Positions 35,498 through 44,949 are shown, numbered from the stretch's first letter. The stretch: DNA of 64,000 nt from Halorubrum salipaludis (GCF_002286985.1 NZ_NSKC01000002.1:124001-188000); one strand, 5' to 3'. Numbers and translations: made by a program. The notes: generated by a model from the sequence alone, not told the origin.

Positions 35498-35650
35498 GCG
35501 GTCTCAATCCGCCGACGGCTGAGCGGGTCTCACCCCCGGCGCCCGGCCGCGTTCCGCTCACGCCCGCCCTCGCACTCCGCCGACGGCGCGTTCTCACGCC
35601 GCGGCGGCGGAATCGGGAATTTAAATACGCCCACGCCGGGAGGTACGCGT

Positions 35651-36715
35651 ATGACATCCGACGCCGACGAGACGACGATGAGTCGCCGCGGGCTGTTCAG
35701 GGCCGGGGCCGCGGGGGCCGCCGCCGCGACGGGGCTCGCCGCCGGTTCCGGAGGGGCAGCCGCCCAGTACGACGGCTGGCTGGACGACGTCGACAACTAC
35801 GACGGCACCCACGACTACCGGGGGGAAGACGAGGTCACGGTCGAAGTCGGCGCGGTCGACGGCCTCAAGTTCGGACCGGCGGCGATCCTGATCGACCCCG
35901 GGACGACGGTCGTCTGGGAGTGGACCGGGGAAGGAGGCGCACACAACGTCGTCGCCGACGACGGGACGTTCGACAGCGGCGAGACGGTCAGCGATGAGGG
36001 AACCACCTTCGAGTACACCTTCGACGGCGCCGAGGAGGGCGACACGTTCAACTACCTCTGTGTCCCCCACGAGGCGGTCGGGATGAAGGGCTCCGTGGCG
36101 GTCGGATCCGTGGACGACGACCTCGTCGATCCCGAGGGCGGCGACGGGAGCGACGGCGGCGACGGGAGCGACGGCGGCGACACCGCCGGCTACGGCGACT
36201 GGTTCGAGGACGTCGGCAACTACGACGGCACCCACGACTACCGGGGGGACGACGAGGTCACGGTCGAGGTCGGGGTCGGCGAAAACGGCCTCCTCTTCGG
36301 CCCGGCCGCGATCCTCGTCGACCCCGGCGCGACGGTGGTGTGGGAGTGGACCGGGGAGGGAGGCGCACACAACGTCGTCGAGGAGAACGACGCCTTCTCC
36401 AGCGGGTCGGCCGTCGACGGGGCGGGCGAGACCTTCGAGCACACCTTCGAGGACGCCTCCGAGGGCGACGTCTTCCGGTACGTCTGCGAGCCCCACGAGG
36501 CGGTCGGGATGAAGGGCGCGGTCGCGGTCGGTGCGGTCGACGACGACATCGTCGGTGAGGGGGGCGACGGCGGCGACGGCGGCGACGGCGGGGGCGGCTC
36601 GGGCCGCGATCTCACCGCGAGCGACGTCGGCGCGCTGGCGCTCGGCTTCGGCTTCGCCGGGGCGCTTCTCGTCCCGCTGTTCTACGCCGCCCACAAGAAG
36701 GCGAGCGAGGAGTAG
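35651..36715 (+). CDS. Halocyanin with two blue-copper domains and C-terminal anchor
   Basis: A membrane-attached electron carrier of 354 residues. It has a Tat signal (SRRGLFRAGAAG, residues 11-22) and two plastocyanin-like domains (about 40-155 and 180-300). A Gly/Asp-rich linker and a C-terminal helix (about 325-345) complete it. Copper ligands appear in both domains: the His of GGAHNVV, then the Cys, His and Met of YLCVPHEAVGM and YVCEPHEAVGM. The domains are nearly identical in places at the DNA level, pointing to recent duplication or gene conversion. The neighbouring DUF420 gene also suggests a respiratory context. Confidence 0.92.
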   Translation: MTSDADETTMSRRGLFRAGAAGAAAATGLAAGSGGAAAQYDGWLDDVDNYDGTHDYRGEDEVTVEVGAVDGLKFGPAAILIDPGTTVVWEWTGEGGAHNVVADDGTFDSGETVSDEGTTFEYTFDGAEEGDTFNYLCVPHEAVGMKGSVAVGSVDDDLVDPEGGDGSDGGDGSDGGDTAGYGDWFEDVGNYDGTHDYRGDDEVTVEVGVGENGLLFGPAAILVDPGATVVWEWTGEGGAHNVVEENDAFSSGSAVDGAGETFEHTFEDASEGDVFRYVCEPHEAVGMKGAVAVGAVDDDIVGEGGDGGDGGDGGGGSGRDLTASDVGALALGFGFAGALLVPLFYAAHKKASEE

Positions 36716-36847
36716 CGGGCGAGGAGCGGCGAGACGGACGAGGGGCACCGGGATGAAACGAAGCGAGACGGCGAGCAGCGGGCGACTGTTTCGAGGCGAA
36801 GTGTTCGAGCGTTTGCGCCCGGATTTCCGTCGGGCTTCCGATCCGCG

Positions 36848-37408
36848 TCAGAAGACGTGGTACAGCATGAGGTAGACGCCGATCCCCATCGTGAAGGAGA
36901 CCAGCCAGAGCGCCGCGGCGGCGGCCCCGACCTGCGCGTGCCGGGTGTGGTACAGCTCTTCGTACGGGCGCGTGGCGGCGAGCAGCAGCGCGTGGAAGAC
37001 GAACGGGACGCAGACGATCGCGAGCAGCACGTGGATCGCCAGAAACGGGAGGTAGACGTAGGTGTAGACGACCTCGGGACCGGGGAACTCGGCGGTCCCG
37101 ACCAAGATCAGCCGGTAGAGGTAGCTGCCGAGGAACGCGACGAACAGCCCGAACGACGAGAGCATGAGCGCCCTGTGACGGGCGACGTTCCCCCGGGAGA
37201 TCGCCCGCCAGCCGAGCAGGATGGTGGCGATCGCCGTCGCGGAGATCGCGGCGTTGAGGTGCGGGAGCGCCGCGAGGACCGCGTCGTTCGCGCGCGGCAG
37301 CACGCCGCTCGGGATCGCGCCGCCGACGGCGCCGAACACCAGCGCGAGCGCGGCGACGGACAGGAGGGCGGTCAGTAACGGGACGTTCTCGCGGGCCCAC
37401 TCGGACAT
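36848..37408 (-). CDS. DUF420 family membrane protein
   Basis: A 186-residue protein with about five helices. The family pattern includes LPHLNAAISATAIATILLGWRAI, RHRALMLSSFGLFVAFLGSYL, LAIHVLLAIVCVPFVFHAL and RHAQVG. DUF420 proteins (YozB/CtaM-like) are associated with haem-copper oxidase assembly; conserved His in HLNA, HRALM and IHVLLA could bind haem or copper. The ATG at 37406-37408 gives the usual start; the upstream extension is Arg-rich. It is convergent with the halocyanin gene. Confidence 0.88.
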   Translation of the reverse strand: MSEWARENVPLLTALLSVAALALVFGAVGGAIPSGVLPRANDAVLAALPHLNAAISATAIATILLGWRAISRGNVARHRALMLSSFGLFVAFLGSYLYRLILVGTAEFPGPEVVYTYVYLPFLAIHVLLAIVCVPFVFHALLLAATRPYEELYHTRHAQVGAAAAALWLVSFTMGIGVYLMLYHVF

Positions 37409-37536
37409 GGGCGATCGGACGGACGCCACTCCCAAACCCGTGCCGGTTTCGACGGCGCGGTTCCGGTGGACCGGCTCGTCGCGCCGTCCTTCCCGACCGG
37501 TGGCAACCTCCGACACGGTCCGGCCGAATGGAAGGG

Positions 37537-37545
37537 CTTTTAATT
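37537..37545 (+). promoter_or_regulatory. TATA box of tRNA-Leu
   Basis: CTTTTAATT (37537-37545) lies about 38-46 bases upstream of the mature tRNA, as expected with a short 5' leader. Confidence 0.5.
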
Positions 37546-37582
37546 AGGGGAAGGGTACGTGGAGATGCGAAAAAGACAGCGA

Positions 37583-37667
37583 GCGTGGGTAGCCAAGCCA
37601 GGCCAACGGCGCAGCGTTGAGGGCGCTGTCCTGTAGAGGTCCGCCGGTTCAAATCCGGTCCCACGCA
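37583..37667 (+). tRNA. tRNA-Leu (GAG anticodon)
   Basis: The acceptor stem pairs GCGTGGG (37583-37589) with CCCACGC (37660-37666), with discriminator A at 37667. The anticodon stem CAGCG/CGCTG encloses TTGAGGG, giving GAG. The long variable arm is typical of class II tRNA-Leu. The T arm reads GGTTCAAATCC. There is no intron and no encoded CCA. Confidence 0.93.
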
Positions 37668-37813
37668 TCGCTCGGGGCACACCCCCACCGATGCACGGTG
37701 TTGTCTCTACGACAGCACCCACGCACAATTCCTTTCCACCGCTACGCGACGAGTGATTACTCTACGGTATGCTTGTGAGGATCGGCTTTCAAGTAGTCAC
37801 GCTGTTCCAGTCA

Positions 37814-38230
37814 CTTGCTTATAAGCGGTTACTGACGGCTCGACGACGGAGACCTCCAAAGCCCCAGCCGCTCGGCTGTACGATGATGCGATTGCTTATA
37901 AGCCTCTGATCGGCGCGGATAAGACCTCCAAAGCCCCAGTCGCGAGGACACCACACGCTCGCTGCGCGCCTCGGTCGCTCACTTCGTTCGCTCCCTGCGG
38001 TGCTTGCGTCGCCTGTGGTGTCCTCGCGACTGCCCCTTTGAGTCCCGCCCTGCACAGCGACCGCACCTCACGCCTCCCCAGCCTCGTCAGTCGCCTCCGC
38101 TTCGCTCCGGCGACTGACTCCCTCGCGCGTGCGAGTCGCGCCCTCCAGGCGCTCCTCGGCACGCGCCACCGCTGCTCATTTATATATCGTATCGTCGGCC
38201 ATCGATCGTCACCGCTCTTTTAAACACTCG
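37814..38230 (+). repeat. Dispersed hairpin element, copy 3
   Basis: Lies in the gene-free stretch 37668-38287 between tRNA-Leu and gatE. It has two CTTATAAG boxes (37817-37824, 37895-37902), each followed by a GACCTCCAAAGCCCCAG module. The second module opens the central hairpin with arms 37938-37955 and 38014-38031, 18 bases perfectly complementary, around the conserved loop. GCCCCTTTGAGTCCC follows the right arm. A further hairpin, CAGTCGCC against GGCGACTG, lies near 38090-38120. Terminal inverted repeats are not recognisable in this copy. The proximal part 37668-37813 holds nothing I can name. Confidence 0.82.
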
Positions 38231-38287
38231 ATCACCGCTCGCGCGAACTGCCACCCTTTTAGTCGCGCGCCGTCGGAGTGAGACGTA

Positions 38288-40171
38288 ATGAGTACGGACG
38301 CGACCCCCGAGTACGACTACGAGGAGCTGGGGCTCGTCGCCGGCCTGGAGATCCACCAGCAGCTCGACACCGAGACGAAGCTGTTCTGCGACTCTCCGAC
38401 CGTCGAGCGCGACCCCGAGGAGTCCGACCGGTCGATCACCCGCCGGCTCCACCCGACGAAGAGCGAACTCGGCGAGCTCGACGACGCCGCCATGGAGGAG
38501 AGCCGCGTCGACCGCGAGTTCACCTACCTCGCGTACGACACCACCTGCCTCGTCGAGGAGGACGACGAGCCGCCCCGCCGCGTCGACGACGAGGCGCTCT
38601 CGGTCGCCCTCCAGATCGCCGACCTGCTCGACATTTCCGTCGTCGATCAGGCCCACGTCATGCGGAAGCTCGTCATCGACGGCTCGAACACCTCCGGGTT
38701 CCAGCGCTCGATCCTCCTCGGACAGGAGGGCGAGATCGAGACGAGCGAGGGGGCCGTGTCGATCGTCGATCTCATGCTCGAGGAGGAGTCGGCGAAGCGC
38801 GTCGAGGAGACCGAAGAGGGGGTCGTCTACTCGCTCGACCGGCTCGGCGTCCCCCTCGTCGAGATCGGGACGGGACCGGACATCCGGAGCCCCGAGGGCG
38901 CCCGCGAGGCCGCCGCGCGCATCGGGATGCTCCTCCGGTCGACGGGCGCCGTCAAGCGCGGGCTCGGCACGATCCGTCAGGACGTGAACGTCTCCATCGC
39001 CGACGGCGCCCGCGTCGAGGTGAAGGGTGTCCAGGACCTCCAGGGCATCGAGGACATCGTCCGCGGCGAGGTCGGCCGGCAGGCGGAGCTGCTCGCCATC
39101 CGCGACGAGCTCCGCGAGCGCGACGCGCGCGTCGGCGAGGTCACGGACGTGACCGACACCTTCGCCGACACCGAGTCGGGCGTGATCCGCGGCGCGCTCG
39201 ATTCGGGCGGGAAGGTCACCGCGGTCCCGCTGTTCGGCTTCGACGGGCTCGTCGGCCGCGAGATCCAGCCGGACCGCCGGCTCGGCACCGAGCTCTCGGA
39301 CCACGCGAAGCGCCACGGCGCCGGCGGTATCTTCCACACCGACGAGCTGCCGGCGTACGGCGTGACCGAGGAGGAGGTGTCGGCGCTCCGCGACGCGGTC
39401 GGCGCCGGTGAGGGCGACGCGGTCGCCATCGTCGCCGCCGACCCTGAGACCGCGGACCTCGCGATCGAGGCCGCCGCCGAGCGCGCCGAGACCGCGATCG
39501 AGGGCGTCCCCGAGGAGACCCGCGGCGCGAACGACGACGGGACCACCCGGTACCTCCGCCCGCTCCCCGGCGCCGCCCGGATGTACCCCGAGACGGACGT
39601 GCCGCCGGTCGAGCCGGACCCCTCCGACGTGGAGCGGCCCGAGCTGCTCGACGAGAAGGCCGAGCGGTACGCCGACGAGTTCGGGCTCGACGCCGGCCTC
39701 GCCGAGCAGGTCGCGTTCGGCCAGCGGTTCCCGCTGTTCGAGACCGCGGTCGACCGCGGCGTCGACCCCACCTTCGCCGCCTCGACGCTGGAGTCGACGA
39801 CGACGGAGATCCGGCGGGAGGGGGCGGCCGTCGAGAACCTCACCGACGAGCACTTTCTCGACCTGTTCGATCTCGTCGAGGACGGCGACCTCGCGAAGGA
39901 GGGCGTTCCGGAAGTGCTGACGACGCTCGCCGAGAGTCCCGAGCTGTCGGCGGCCGAGGCGGTCGAGGAGGCCGGCCTGTCGGGCGTGAGCGAAGAGGAG
40001 GTCCGGGAGGCCGTGGTGGAGGTCGTCGAGCGGAACGCGGACCAGATCGAGGCGGAGGGGATGGGCGCCTTCTCCGGGCTGATGGGCGAGGCGATGGGCG
40101 CGCTCCGCGGGAAGGCGGACGGCGAGGTCGTCTCCGACGTGCTGCGCGAGGAGATCGGAAAGCGGTCGTAG
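38288..40171 (+). CDS. gatE: Glu-tRNA(Gln) amidotransferase subunit E
   Basis: This subunit of the archaeal GatDE enzyme converts Glu-tRNA(Gln) to Gln-tRNA(Gln). The 627-residue protein opens with GLVAGLEIHQQLDTETKLFC (GatB-type kinase core) and contains DGSNTSGFQRS, VPLVEIGTGPD and IRQDVNVSI. A GAD-type insert, specific to GatE, lies in about residues 270-410, and the YqeY-like helical tail in 500-627 has FSGLMGEAMGALRGKADGE. The partner gatD is not in the window. The ATG at 38288 lies about 60 bases after repeat copy 3, so the repeat may border its promoter. Confidence 0.95.
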   Translation: MSTDATPEYDYEELGLVAGLEIHQQLDTETKLFCDSPTVERDPEESDRSITRRLHPTKSELGELDDAAMEESRVDREFTYLAYDTTCLVEEDDEPPRRVDDEALSVALQIADLLDISVVDQAHVMRKLVIDGSNTSGFQRSILLGQEGEIETSEGAVSIVDLMLEEESAKRVEETEEGVVYSLDRLGVPLVEIGTGPDIRSPEGAREAAARIGMLLRSTGAVKRGLGTIRQDVNVSIADGARVEVKGVQDLQGIEDIVRGEVGRQAELLAIRDELRERDARVGEVTDVTDTFADTESGVIRGALDSGGKVTAVPLFGFDGLVGREIQPDRRLGTELSDHAKRHGAGGIFHTDELPAYGVTEEEVSALRDAVGAGEGDAVAIVAADPETADLAIEAAAERAETAIEGVPEETRGANDDGTTRYLRPLPGAARMYPETDVPPVEPDPSDVERPELLDEKAERYADEFGLDAGLAEQVAFGQRFPLFETAVDRGVDPTFAASTLESTTTEIRREGAAVENLTDEHFLDLFDLVEDGDLAKEGVPEVLTTLAESPELSAAEAVEEAGLSGVSEEEVREAVVEVVERNADQIEAEGMGAFSGLMGEAMGALRGKADGEVVSDVLREEIGKRS

Positions 40172-40232
40172 GTGTTGAGGCGTGTGGTGTGTTCGTTTTT
40201 AAGTATCAGCGCGTCATCCCCGAGGATTCGTC

Positions 40233-40487
40233 TTATCTCCCGTAGAGGAGATAGAGAAGGTACAGACTCGCACCGATTATCAGTGTTCCCGCGATGAGGA
40301 GCCCTCCTGTCGCCGCGATCGACGCCGCATGTACTGCAAGCTGGACCAATTGGAGACCTACCAAAATCGTGAAGACGGAGATCAGTGTCCAGACAACGGT
40401 TCCCAACAGTGTGCGAGTTGTCCGAGCGAGCTCCTCGCGCACGATCGACCGGACCGTTTGTTCGTCGAGGTCATCGGAGGGCGACAT
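40233..40487 (-). CDS. Small hypothetical membrane protein
   Basis: An 84-residue protein with a charged N-terminus (MSPSDDLDEQTVRSIVREEL) and two hydrophobic helices (about 27-50 and 55-80). No family is recognised. The ATG at 40485-40487 is preferred to the upstream in-frame one because the preceding residues are not conserved-looking. It is convergent with gatE. Confidence 0.55.
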   Translation of the reverse strand: MSPSDDLDEQTVRSIVREELARTTRTLLGTVVWTLISVFTILVGLQLVQLAVHAASIAATGGLLIAGTLIIGASLYLLYLLYGR

Positions 40488-40628
40488 ATCTGCACACGTC
40501 GCGGTCAGTAGCAATAAACTGTTGGCTGATTGGTGCTACTGAGTTAACGTAGTCGTCAGATACTCAATTCCGGAACTGACCACACATGGGTCAGAGCGAA
40601 ACACCTTCTGAGAATTTAGCAGATTTAC

Positions 40629-40970
40629 TTGCTTATAAACGGCTGATAGCAAATCGGCGGGGACTATCTCCAAAGCCCCAGCCGTGAGGACGGCGCACAC
40701 TCGCTGCGCGCTTCAGTCGCTCACTTCGTTCGCTCCTTACAGTGCTTGCATCGCCTGCGCCGTCCTCACGGCTGCCCCTTTGAGTCCCACCCGTCCGCAC
40801 CGCAACCGCAGCCTCACGCCTCCCCAACCTCGCCGCTCGCTCGGGGCTTCCTTCGGTCGCCCACGTCACTCGCGGCGTCCCTCGCACGCGCTCCTCGCGG
40901 CCTGCCGGCCGCTCGGAGGCGCGCGCCACCGCACATTCGTTTATAAACCGTTGTCGTTACTCCCGGTTTT
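40629..40970 (+). repeat. Dispersed hairpin element, copy 4
   Basis: In the gene-free stretch 40488-41011. A CTTATAAA box (near 40632) is followed by ATCTCCAAAGCCCC and the central hairpin with arms 40680-40697 and 40756-40773, 18 bases perfectly complementary. After the right arm comes GCCCCTTTGAGTCCCACC, a downstream Leu/Arg-like GC-rich segment, and a right-hand TTTATAAA (40940-40947). The terminal repeats are not recognisable; the left end looks truncated. The stretch 40488-40628 has no gene or motif I can name. Confidence 0.82.
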
Positions 40971-41011
40971 CCTTCAAAACACCGCCGCCTTCCGACGAGA
41001 CCGCCTTTTCC

Positions 41012-41494
41012 TCAGTCGACCAGTTCCTCGATCAGCGTGTCGAGGTCGTACGTCGCCGGCGCGCGCGGCTCGTCGCGCAGGGTGGCGATCGTGAACGTCG
41101 AGTTCGTGCGCTCGACCTGCGGGATCGCCTCGAAGTCGCTAATCAGTCGCTCGACGGTGTCCGACGAGGAGAGCCGCGCGAGGACGACGAAGTCGGTCTC
41201 GCCCATCGTGAAGAACGCCTCCGTGACGCCCTCGACCGCGAGCAGCTCGTCCGCGAACTCCTCGTAGGGCCCCTCGTAGTCCGCGAGCACCTCGACGATC
41301 ACGGTGACGCCGAGCCCCAGGGCCTCGTGGTCGAGGTCGTACAGGTCGTTCTCGATCACGCCGTCCTCGCGGAGGTTGTTCAGCCGGTAGTGGATCGTCG
41401 ACACCGGGATGTCCGTCTCCTCGTGGAGCCGCTCCGGGCTCCCCGTCCCGAGGTCCGATATCGCCTTCAACAGCCGCACGTCGCGCTCGTCCAT
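41012..41494 (-). CDS. Lrp/AsnC family transcriptional regulator
   Basis: This 160-residue protein has an N-terminal winged helix (SPERLHEETDIPVSTIHYRLNNLREDGVI, about residues 16-44; quoted in part) and a C-terminal ligand-binding/oligomerisation RAM domain from about residue 65 (VTVIVEVLADY, EAFFTMGETDFVVLARL). These regulators respond to amino acids or similar small molecules. It is divergent from an EamA exporter with a 182-base gap, an arrangement that usually means it controls that exporter. Confidence 0.88.
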   Translation of the reverse strand: MDERDVRLLKAISDLGTGSPERLHEETDIPVSTIHYRLNNLREDGVIENDLYDLDHEALGLGVTVIVEVLADYEGPYEEFADELLAVEGVTEAFFTMGETDFVVLARLSSSDTVERLISDFEAIPQVERTNSTFTIATLRDEPRAPATYDLDTLIEELVD

Positions 41495-41676
41495 ACCCCC
41501 CGTTTGCGTGATGGTCTGTTATATATTACGACCGATATACTTGGATCGGAGTGCAAGATACCCGACTGATCTGGAACGAAATTGCATCAAATTCGTATGC
41601 GTGATTGTTCATTCTGAATATCGGCCGATCCGAGAGAATAGTTTAACTATCTCTGCCGATTTCGAACAGACAGCCA

Positions 41677-42624
41677 ATGAATCTGCGGAGCCTTATTTCC
41701 ACTCCCGAATCGATCGTCGCCGCGTTCGTCCTCCTCGCGACGCTGTGGGGCACCTCCTTCGTCGCCATTGAGGCCGGGCTGCACTACTTCCCGCCGCTCC
41801 TGTTCGCCGGCGTGCGCTACGCCGTCGCCGGCGCCATCGTGCTTGGCGTCGCCGCGGTTATGTCCGGCCGGACGGTCCCCCGGGGTCGCGACGAGTGGCT
41901 CGGCGTCGGCGTCGCCGGCGCCTTCGTGATCGCCGCGTACCACGGCCTGCTGTACGTCGCCGAGCTCCACATCACGGGCGCGGTCGCCGCCGTGATCGTG
42001 AGCCTCGCGCCGGTGTTGACCGCCACGTTCGCGGCGCTCATGCTCCCGAACGAGCGCCTCGGGCCGCTCGAGATCGGCGGGTTCGCGCTCGGGATCCTCG
42101 GCGTGATCGTGATCGCCGACCCGATGGAGGCGGGGCTCGGTAGCTCCGCGCTGCTCGGTGTCGGGCTCGCGTTCGCCGGCGCGGTCGCCTTCTCGCTCGG
42201 CGCGGTGCTGCTCCGCCCGCTCCGCACCGACCTCCCGATCGCCGCGCTGCAGGGGTGGGCGATGGTCTCCGGCGCCGGGATGTTATTCGTCGGGGCCGCC
42301 CTGCTCGGCGAGTCGCCCGCGGCGATCGTCTGGAACGCGACCTCGCTCGCCTCGCTGTCGTACCTCACGCTGCTGTCGGGGGTCGTCGCGTTCCTGATCT
42401 ACTTCGCGCTGCTCGACGAGGTCGGCCCGGCCCAGCTCCACCTCGTCGGCTACGCGGAGCCCGTCGTCGCCGCGGTCGGGAGCTGGGTCCTGCTCGGCAG
42501 CCTGATCGACGCGGAGGCGATGGTCGGCTTCGTCGCGATCCTCGCCGGCTTCCTCGTCTTAGAACGACACGAGATCGCCGCCTACGTCGGCTTCGACGTC
42601 GAGGACGCGCTCCGGACGCGCTGA
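41677..42624 (+). CDS. DMT superfamily (EamA) transporter
   Basis: This 315-residue protein has ten predicted helices in two EamA repeats. The opening is FVLLATLWGTSFVAIEAGL, the first-repeat end ERLGPLEIGGFALGILGV, and the second-repeat end AVGSWVLLGSLIDAEAMVGFVAILAGF. Family members export amino acids or metabolites. Divergence from the Lrp-type regulator supports an amino-acid-related substrate, which is inference. Confidence 0.9.
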   Translation: MNLRSLISTPESIVAAFVLLATLWGTSFVAIEAGLHYFPPLLFAGVRYAVAGAIVLGVAAVMSGRTVPRGRDEWLGVGVAGAFVIAAYHGLLYVAELHITGAVAAVIVSLAPVLTATFAALMLPNERLGPLEIGGFALGILGVIVIADPMEAGLGSSALLGVGLAFAGAVAFSLGAVLLRPLRTDLPIAALQGWAMVSGAGMLFVGAALLGESPAAIVWNATSLASLSYLTLLSGVVAFLIYFALLDEVGPAQLHLVGYAEPVVAAVGSWVLLGSLIDAEAMVGFVAILAGFLVLERHEIAAYVGFDVEDALRTR

Positions 42625-42652
42625 GTCGACAGCCGCGGCCGTTTCCCGCTTT

Positions 42653-43237
42653 TCACCCGCCGATATCCTGCGTCAGCCCCGCCCGGAGGTCCCGACCGAA
42701 GTAGTGTCCGAGCAGCGCCAGCACCAGCCCCAGCCCGCCGCCGACGGCGAGCAGGGGGAGCCCCCACTGCTGGAGGTAGTCGATCCCGATCGGGAGGAAG
42801 CCGATCCCGAGGACGCTGGTCACGGCGGTCCCCGCGCCGGCCGCGGCGCCGGCGAGCCCGGTCTCCACGTACTTGCGCGCCGAGAAGACCAGCCCGACGA
42901 GGAACGAAGCGAGGAACACCCCGGCCGCGGAGCCGATCGTGCCGCCGATAATCGGGATCGCGCCGCCGGCGAACACCCCGACGCCGACGGCGACGAGCGC
43001 GAGGACGAAGGACTTGGCGGAGAACCAGCGCCCGTCCATTCCGACCCGACCGCTCCCGGACCCGCCCGCTCCCGACCCCGTTCCGGCGGCGGGGGCGGCG
43101 TCCGACCCAGCGCTCGCGGCGCTCCCGGAGTCGGCCTCGCCCCCGCCGTCGCCGTCCGCGAGGTCGTCGTCGAGGAGGTCGTCGAGGTCGTCCATCGGGT
43201 CGCCGTCGGACGCCTCCCGCTCCTTGGAGGGTTGCAT
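42653..43237 (-). CDS. Hypothetical membrane protein with acidic disordered N-terminus
   Basis: A 194-residue protein. Residues 1-70 are low-complexity, rich in Asp, Gly, Ser and Ala. Three to four glycine-rich helices follow (about 75-95, 98-118, 125-145, 158-178). The GGAIPIIGGTIGSAAGVF pattern recalls small-glycine-zipper membrane proteins such as DUF456-like families, but I cannot assign it. It is convergent with the EamA transporter gene. Confidence 0.55.
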   Translation of the reverse strand: MQPSKEREASDGDPMDDLDDLLDDDLADGDGGGEADSGSAASAGSDAAPAAGTGSGAGGSGSGRVGMDGRWFSAKSFVLALVAVGVGVFAGGAIPIIGGTIGSAAGVFLASFLVGLVFSARKYVETGLAGAAAGAGTAVTSVLGIGFLPIGIDYLQQWGLPLLAVGGGLGLVLALLGHYFGRDLRAGLTQDIGG

Positions 43238-43450
43238 ACCCGAGCGTTCGCCCGTGAGACCTTGTGTCTTGCGCCGAGGGCGGGTCGCGCGCTTCGTGCC
43301 GGATCAGACGGCGTCCCGTGCGACTCGGTAACGCTCGCCGTTTCACCGGAAACCCGGTGTCCCCTGCTCGGACCGCAGGGATCCGATCCCCGCCGTCGAC
43401 CGCGGGGCTTCGGGGGCGCGGCGGCTTCGGCCGCCGACCGCGGTTCGCGC

Positions 43451-43801
43451 TTACTCCTCGCCGTCCGGTTGCTCCCGCGATCCCCACACCAGCTTGTCGA
43501 CCAGCTCGACGCTCATCGGTCCGTCGACGGTCACCTGACAGGAGAGCCGGGGGTAGCCGAACCGGTCCGCCAGCCGGTCGTGCCAGTGCTCGGGCGGGGG
43601 CCCCTCGCGGATCCGAACGCCGCAGGTCGCACAGAGCCCCCGCCCGTCGCAGTTGAGGCGGCGCGTCGCGGCGGCGTACGGCGAGAGGCCGGCGTCGAGC
43701 AGCGCGTCGCGGAGGGTCCGTCCGGGCTCGACCGCGAGCTCGATCCGGTCGTCGCCGTCGCGGACGGTCAGCGGGACGGTCTCGTCGTCGGCTCCGGGCA
43801 T
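43451..43801 (-). CDS. 2Fe-2S ferredoxin-like protein
   Basis: This 116-residue protein has a plant-type ferredoxin fold. The ligands are Cys in NCDGRGLCATCGV (C-x5-C-x2-C) and a fourth Cys in LSCQV about 35 residues later. The first spacing, C-x5-C, is one longer than the classical C-x4-C when counted from the first Cys. The C-terminus adds a VELVDKLVWGSRE helix. It would carry electrons for an unknown enzyme. It is divergent from birA. Confidence 0.82.
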   Translation of the reverse strand: MPGADDETVPLTVRDGDDRIELAVEPGRTLRDALLDAGLSPYAAATRRLNCDGRGLCATCGVRIREGPPPEHWHDRLADRFGYPRLSCQVTVDGPMSVELVDKLVWGSREQPDGEE

Positions 43802-43908
43802 TCGGTCTCGCTTTCGCCCTCCGAACGGATAGCTCTGTGCTCGGTTCCGCGAACCGGCGCGAACCGAGACCCGGAACGGCTTTGCGCGTCCGCGCCGACC
43901 CGACCGAT

Positions 43909-44949
43909 ATGGACACGCGCCGCGCGCTGCTCGACGCCCTCGGCGACGGCCCGGTCTCCGGGCCCGCGCTCGCGGACGACCTCGGGGTGTCGCGAGCGGC
44001 GGTCTGGAAGGCGGTCGAGTCGCTCCGCGAGGAGGGGTTCGCGGTCGAGTCAACGCCGGAGGGGTACGTCGCGCCCGCCGACCCCGGCTACTCCGCCGCC
44101 GGCATCGAGTTCGGGCTCGACGCGCCCTACGCGGTGGAGTACCACGATCGGATCTCGTCGACGAACCGCCGCGTTCGGGAGCTGGCGGCCGGGGGCGAGA
44201 TCCCGGAGGAGGGGGTCGCGGTCGTCGCCGACGAGCAGACCGGCAGCCGGGGGCGGCTCGACCGCGAGTGGGTCGCGCCGAGCGGGGGGGTCTGGCTCTC
44301 GCTGGCGGTCCGGCCCGACGCCCCGCCGGCCCGGGCCCCGCTCTTCACGCTCGCCGCCGCGGTCGCGACCGCCGACGCCTGCCGAGAGGCGGGCGTCGAC
44401 GCGCACATCAAGTGGCCGAACGACGTGCTCGTGGGCGGTCCTGGAGGCGAGGACGAGGACGAGTACGCGGACGCCGACGGCGACGCCGACGGCGACGCCG
44501 ACGGCGACGCCGCGGACGAGGGTAGTCGCGGCGGCCGCAAGCTCGCCGGGATCCTCACGGAGATGGAGGGGGAGGCCGACCGGATCTCGTGGCTGGTCGC
44601 GGGGATCGGCGTCAACGCCAACATCGACGCCGAGACGCTCCCGGCGGGGGCGACCTCACTGCAGGAGGAGCTGGGCGAGCCGGTCGACAGGCGCCGGTTC
44701 GCCGCGACCCTCCTCGAGCGCTTCGACGCGCTCGCCGGGACGCCGGACCGGATGGACCGGATCCTGCCGGCCTGGCGCGAACGCGCGAGCACGCTCGGCC
44801 GCCGGGTCCGCGTCGACACCCCGAACGGTCCGGTGACGGGCATTGCGGTCGACGTGGAGCCGCCCGGGGCGCTCGTGATCGAGACGGACGACGGCGTCAG
44901 GCGGGTCCACGCCGGCGACTGCGAGCACCTGCGCGACGCCGACGGCTGA
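43909..44949 (+). CDS. birA: Biotin--[acetyl-CoA-carboxylase] ligase BirA
   Basis: Attaches biotin to carboxylase carrier domains via biotinyl-AMP. The 346-residue protein has an N-terminal winged helix (1-60), so it may also repress genes. The catalytic core has GSRGRLDREW (112-121) and KWPNDVLV (168-175), followed by GRKLAGILTEM, and the C-terminal SH3-like domain ends the protein. An acidic insert (178-208) with a repeating DADG motif separates KWPND from GRKLAG. Such inserts in a surface loop fit salt adaptation. Confidence 0.92.
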   Translation: MDTRRALLDALGDGPVSGPALADDLGVSRAAVWKAVESLREEGFAVESTPEGYVAPADPGYSAAGIEFGLDAPYAVEYHDRISSTNRRVRELAAGGEIPEEGVAVVADEQTGSRGRLDREWVAPSGGVWLSLAVRPDAPPARAPLFTLAAAVATADACREAGVDAHIKWPNDVLVGGPGGEDEDEYADADGDADGDADGDAADEGSRGGRKLAGILTEMEGEADRISWLVAGIGVNANIDAETLPAGATSLQEELGEPVDRRRFAATLLERFDALAGTPDRMDRILPAWRERASTLGRRVRVDTPNGPVTGIAVDVEPPGALVIETDDGVRRVHAGDCEHLRDADG

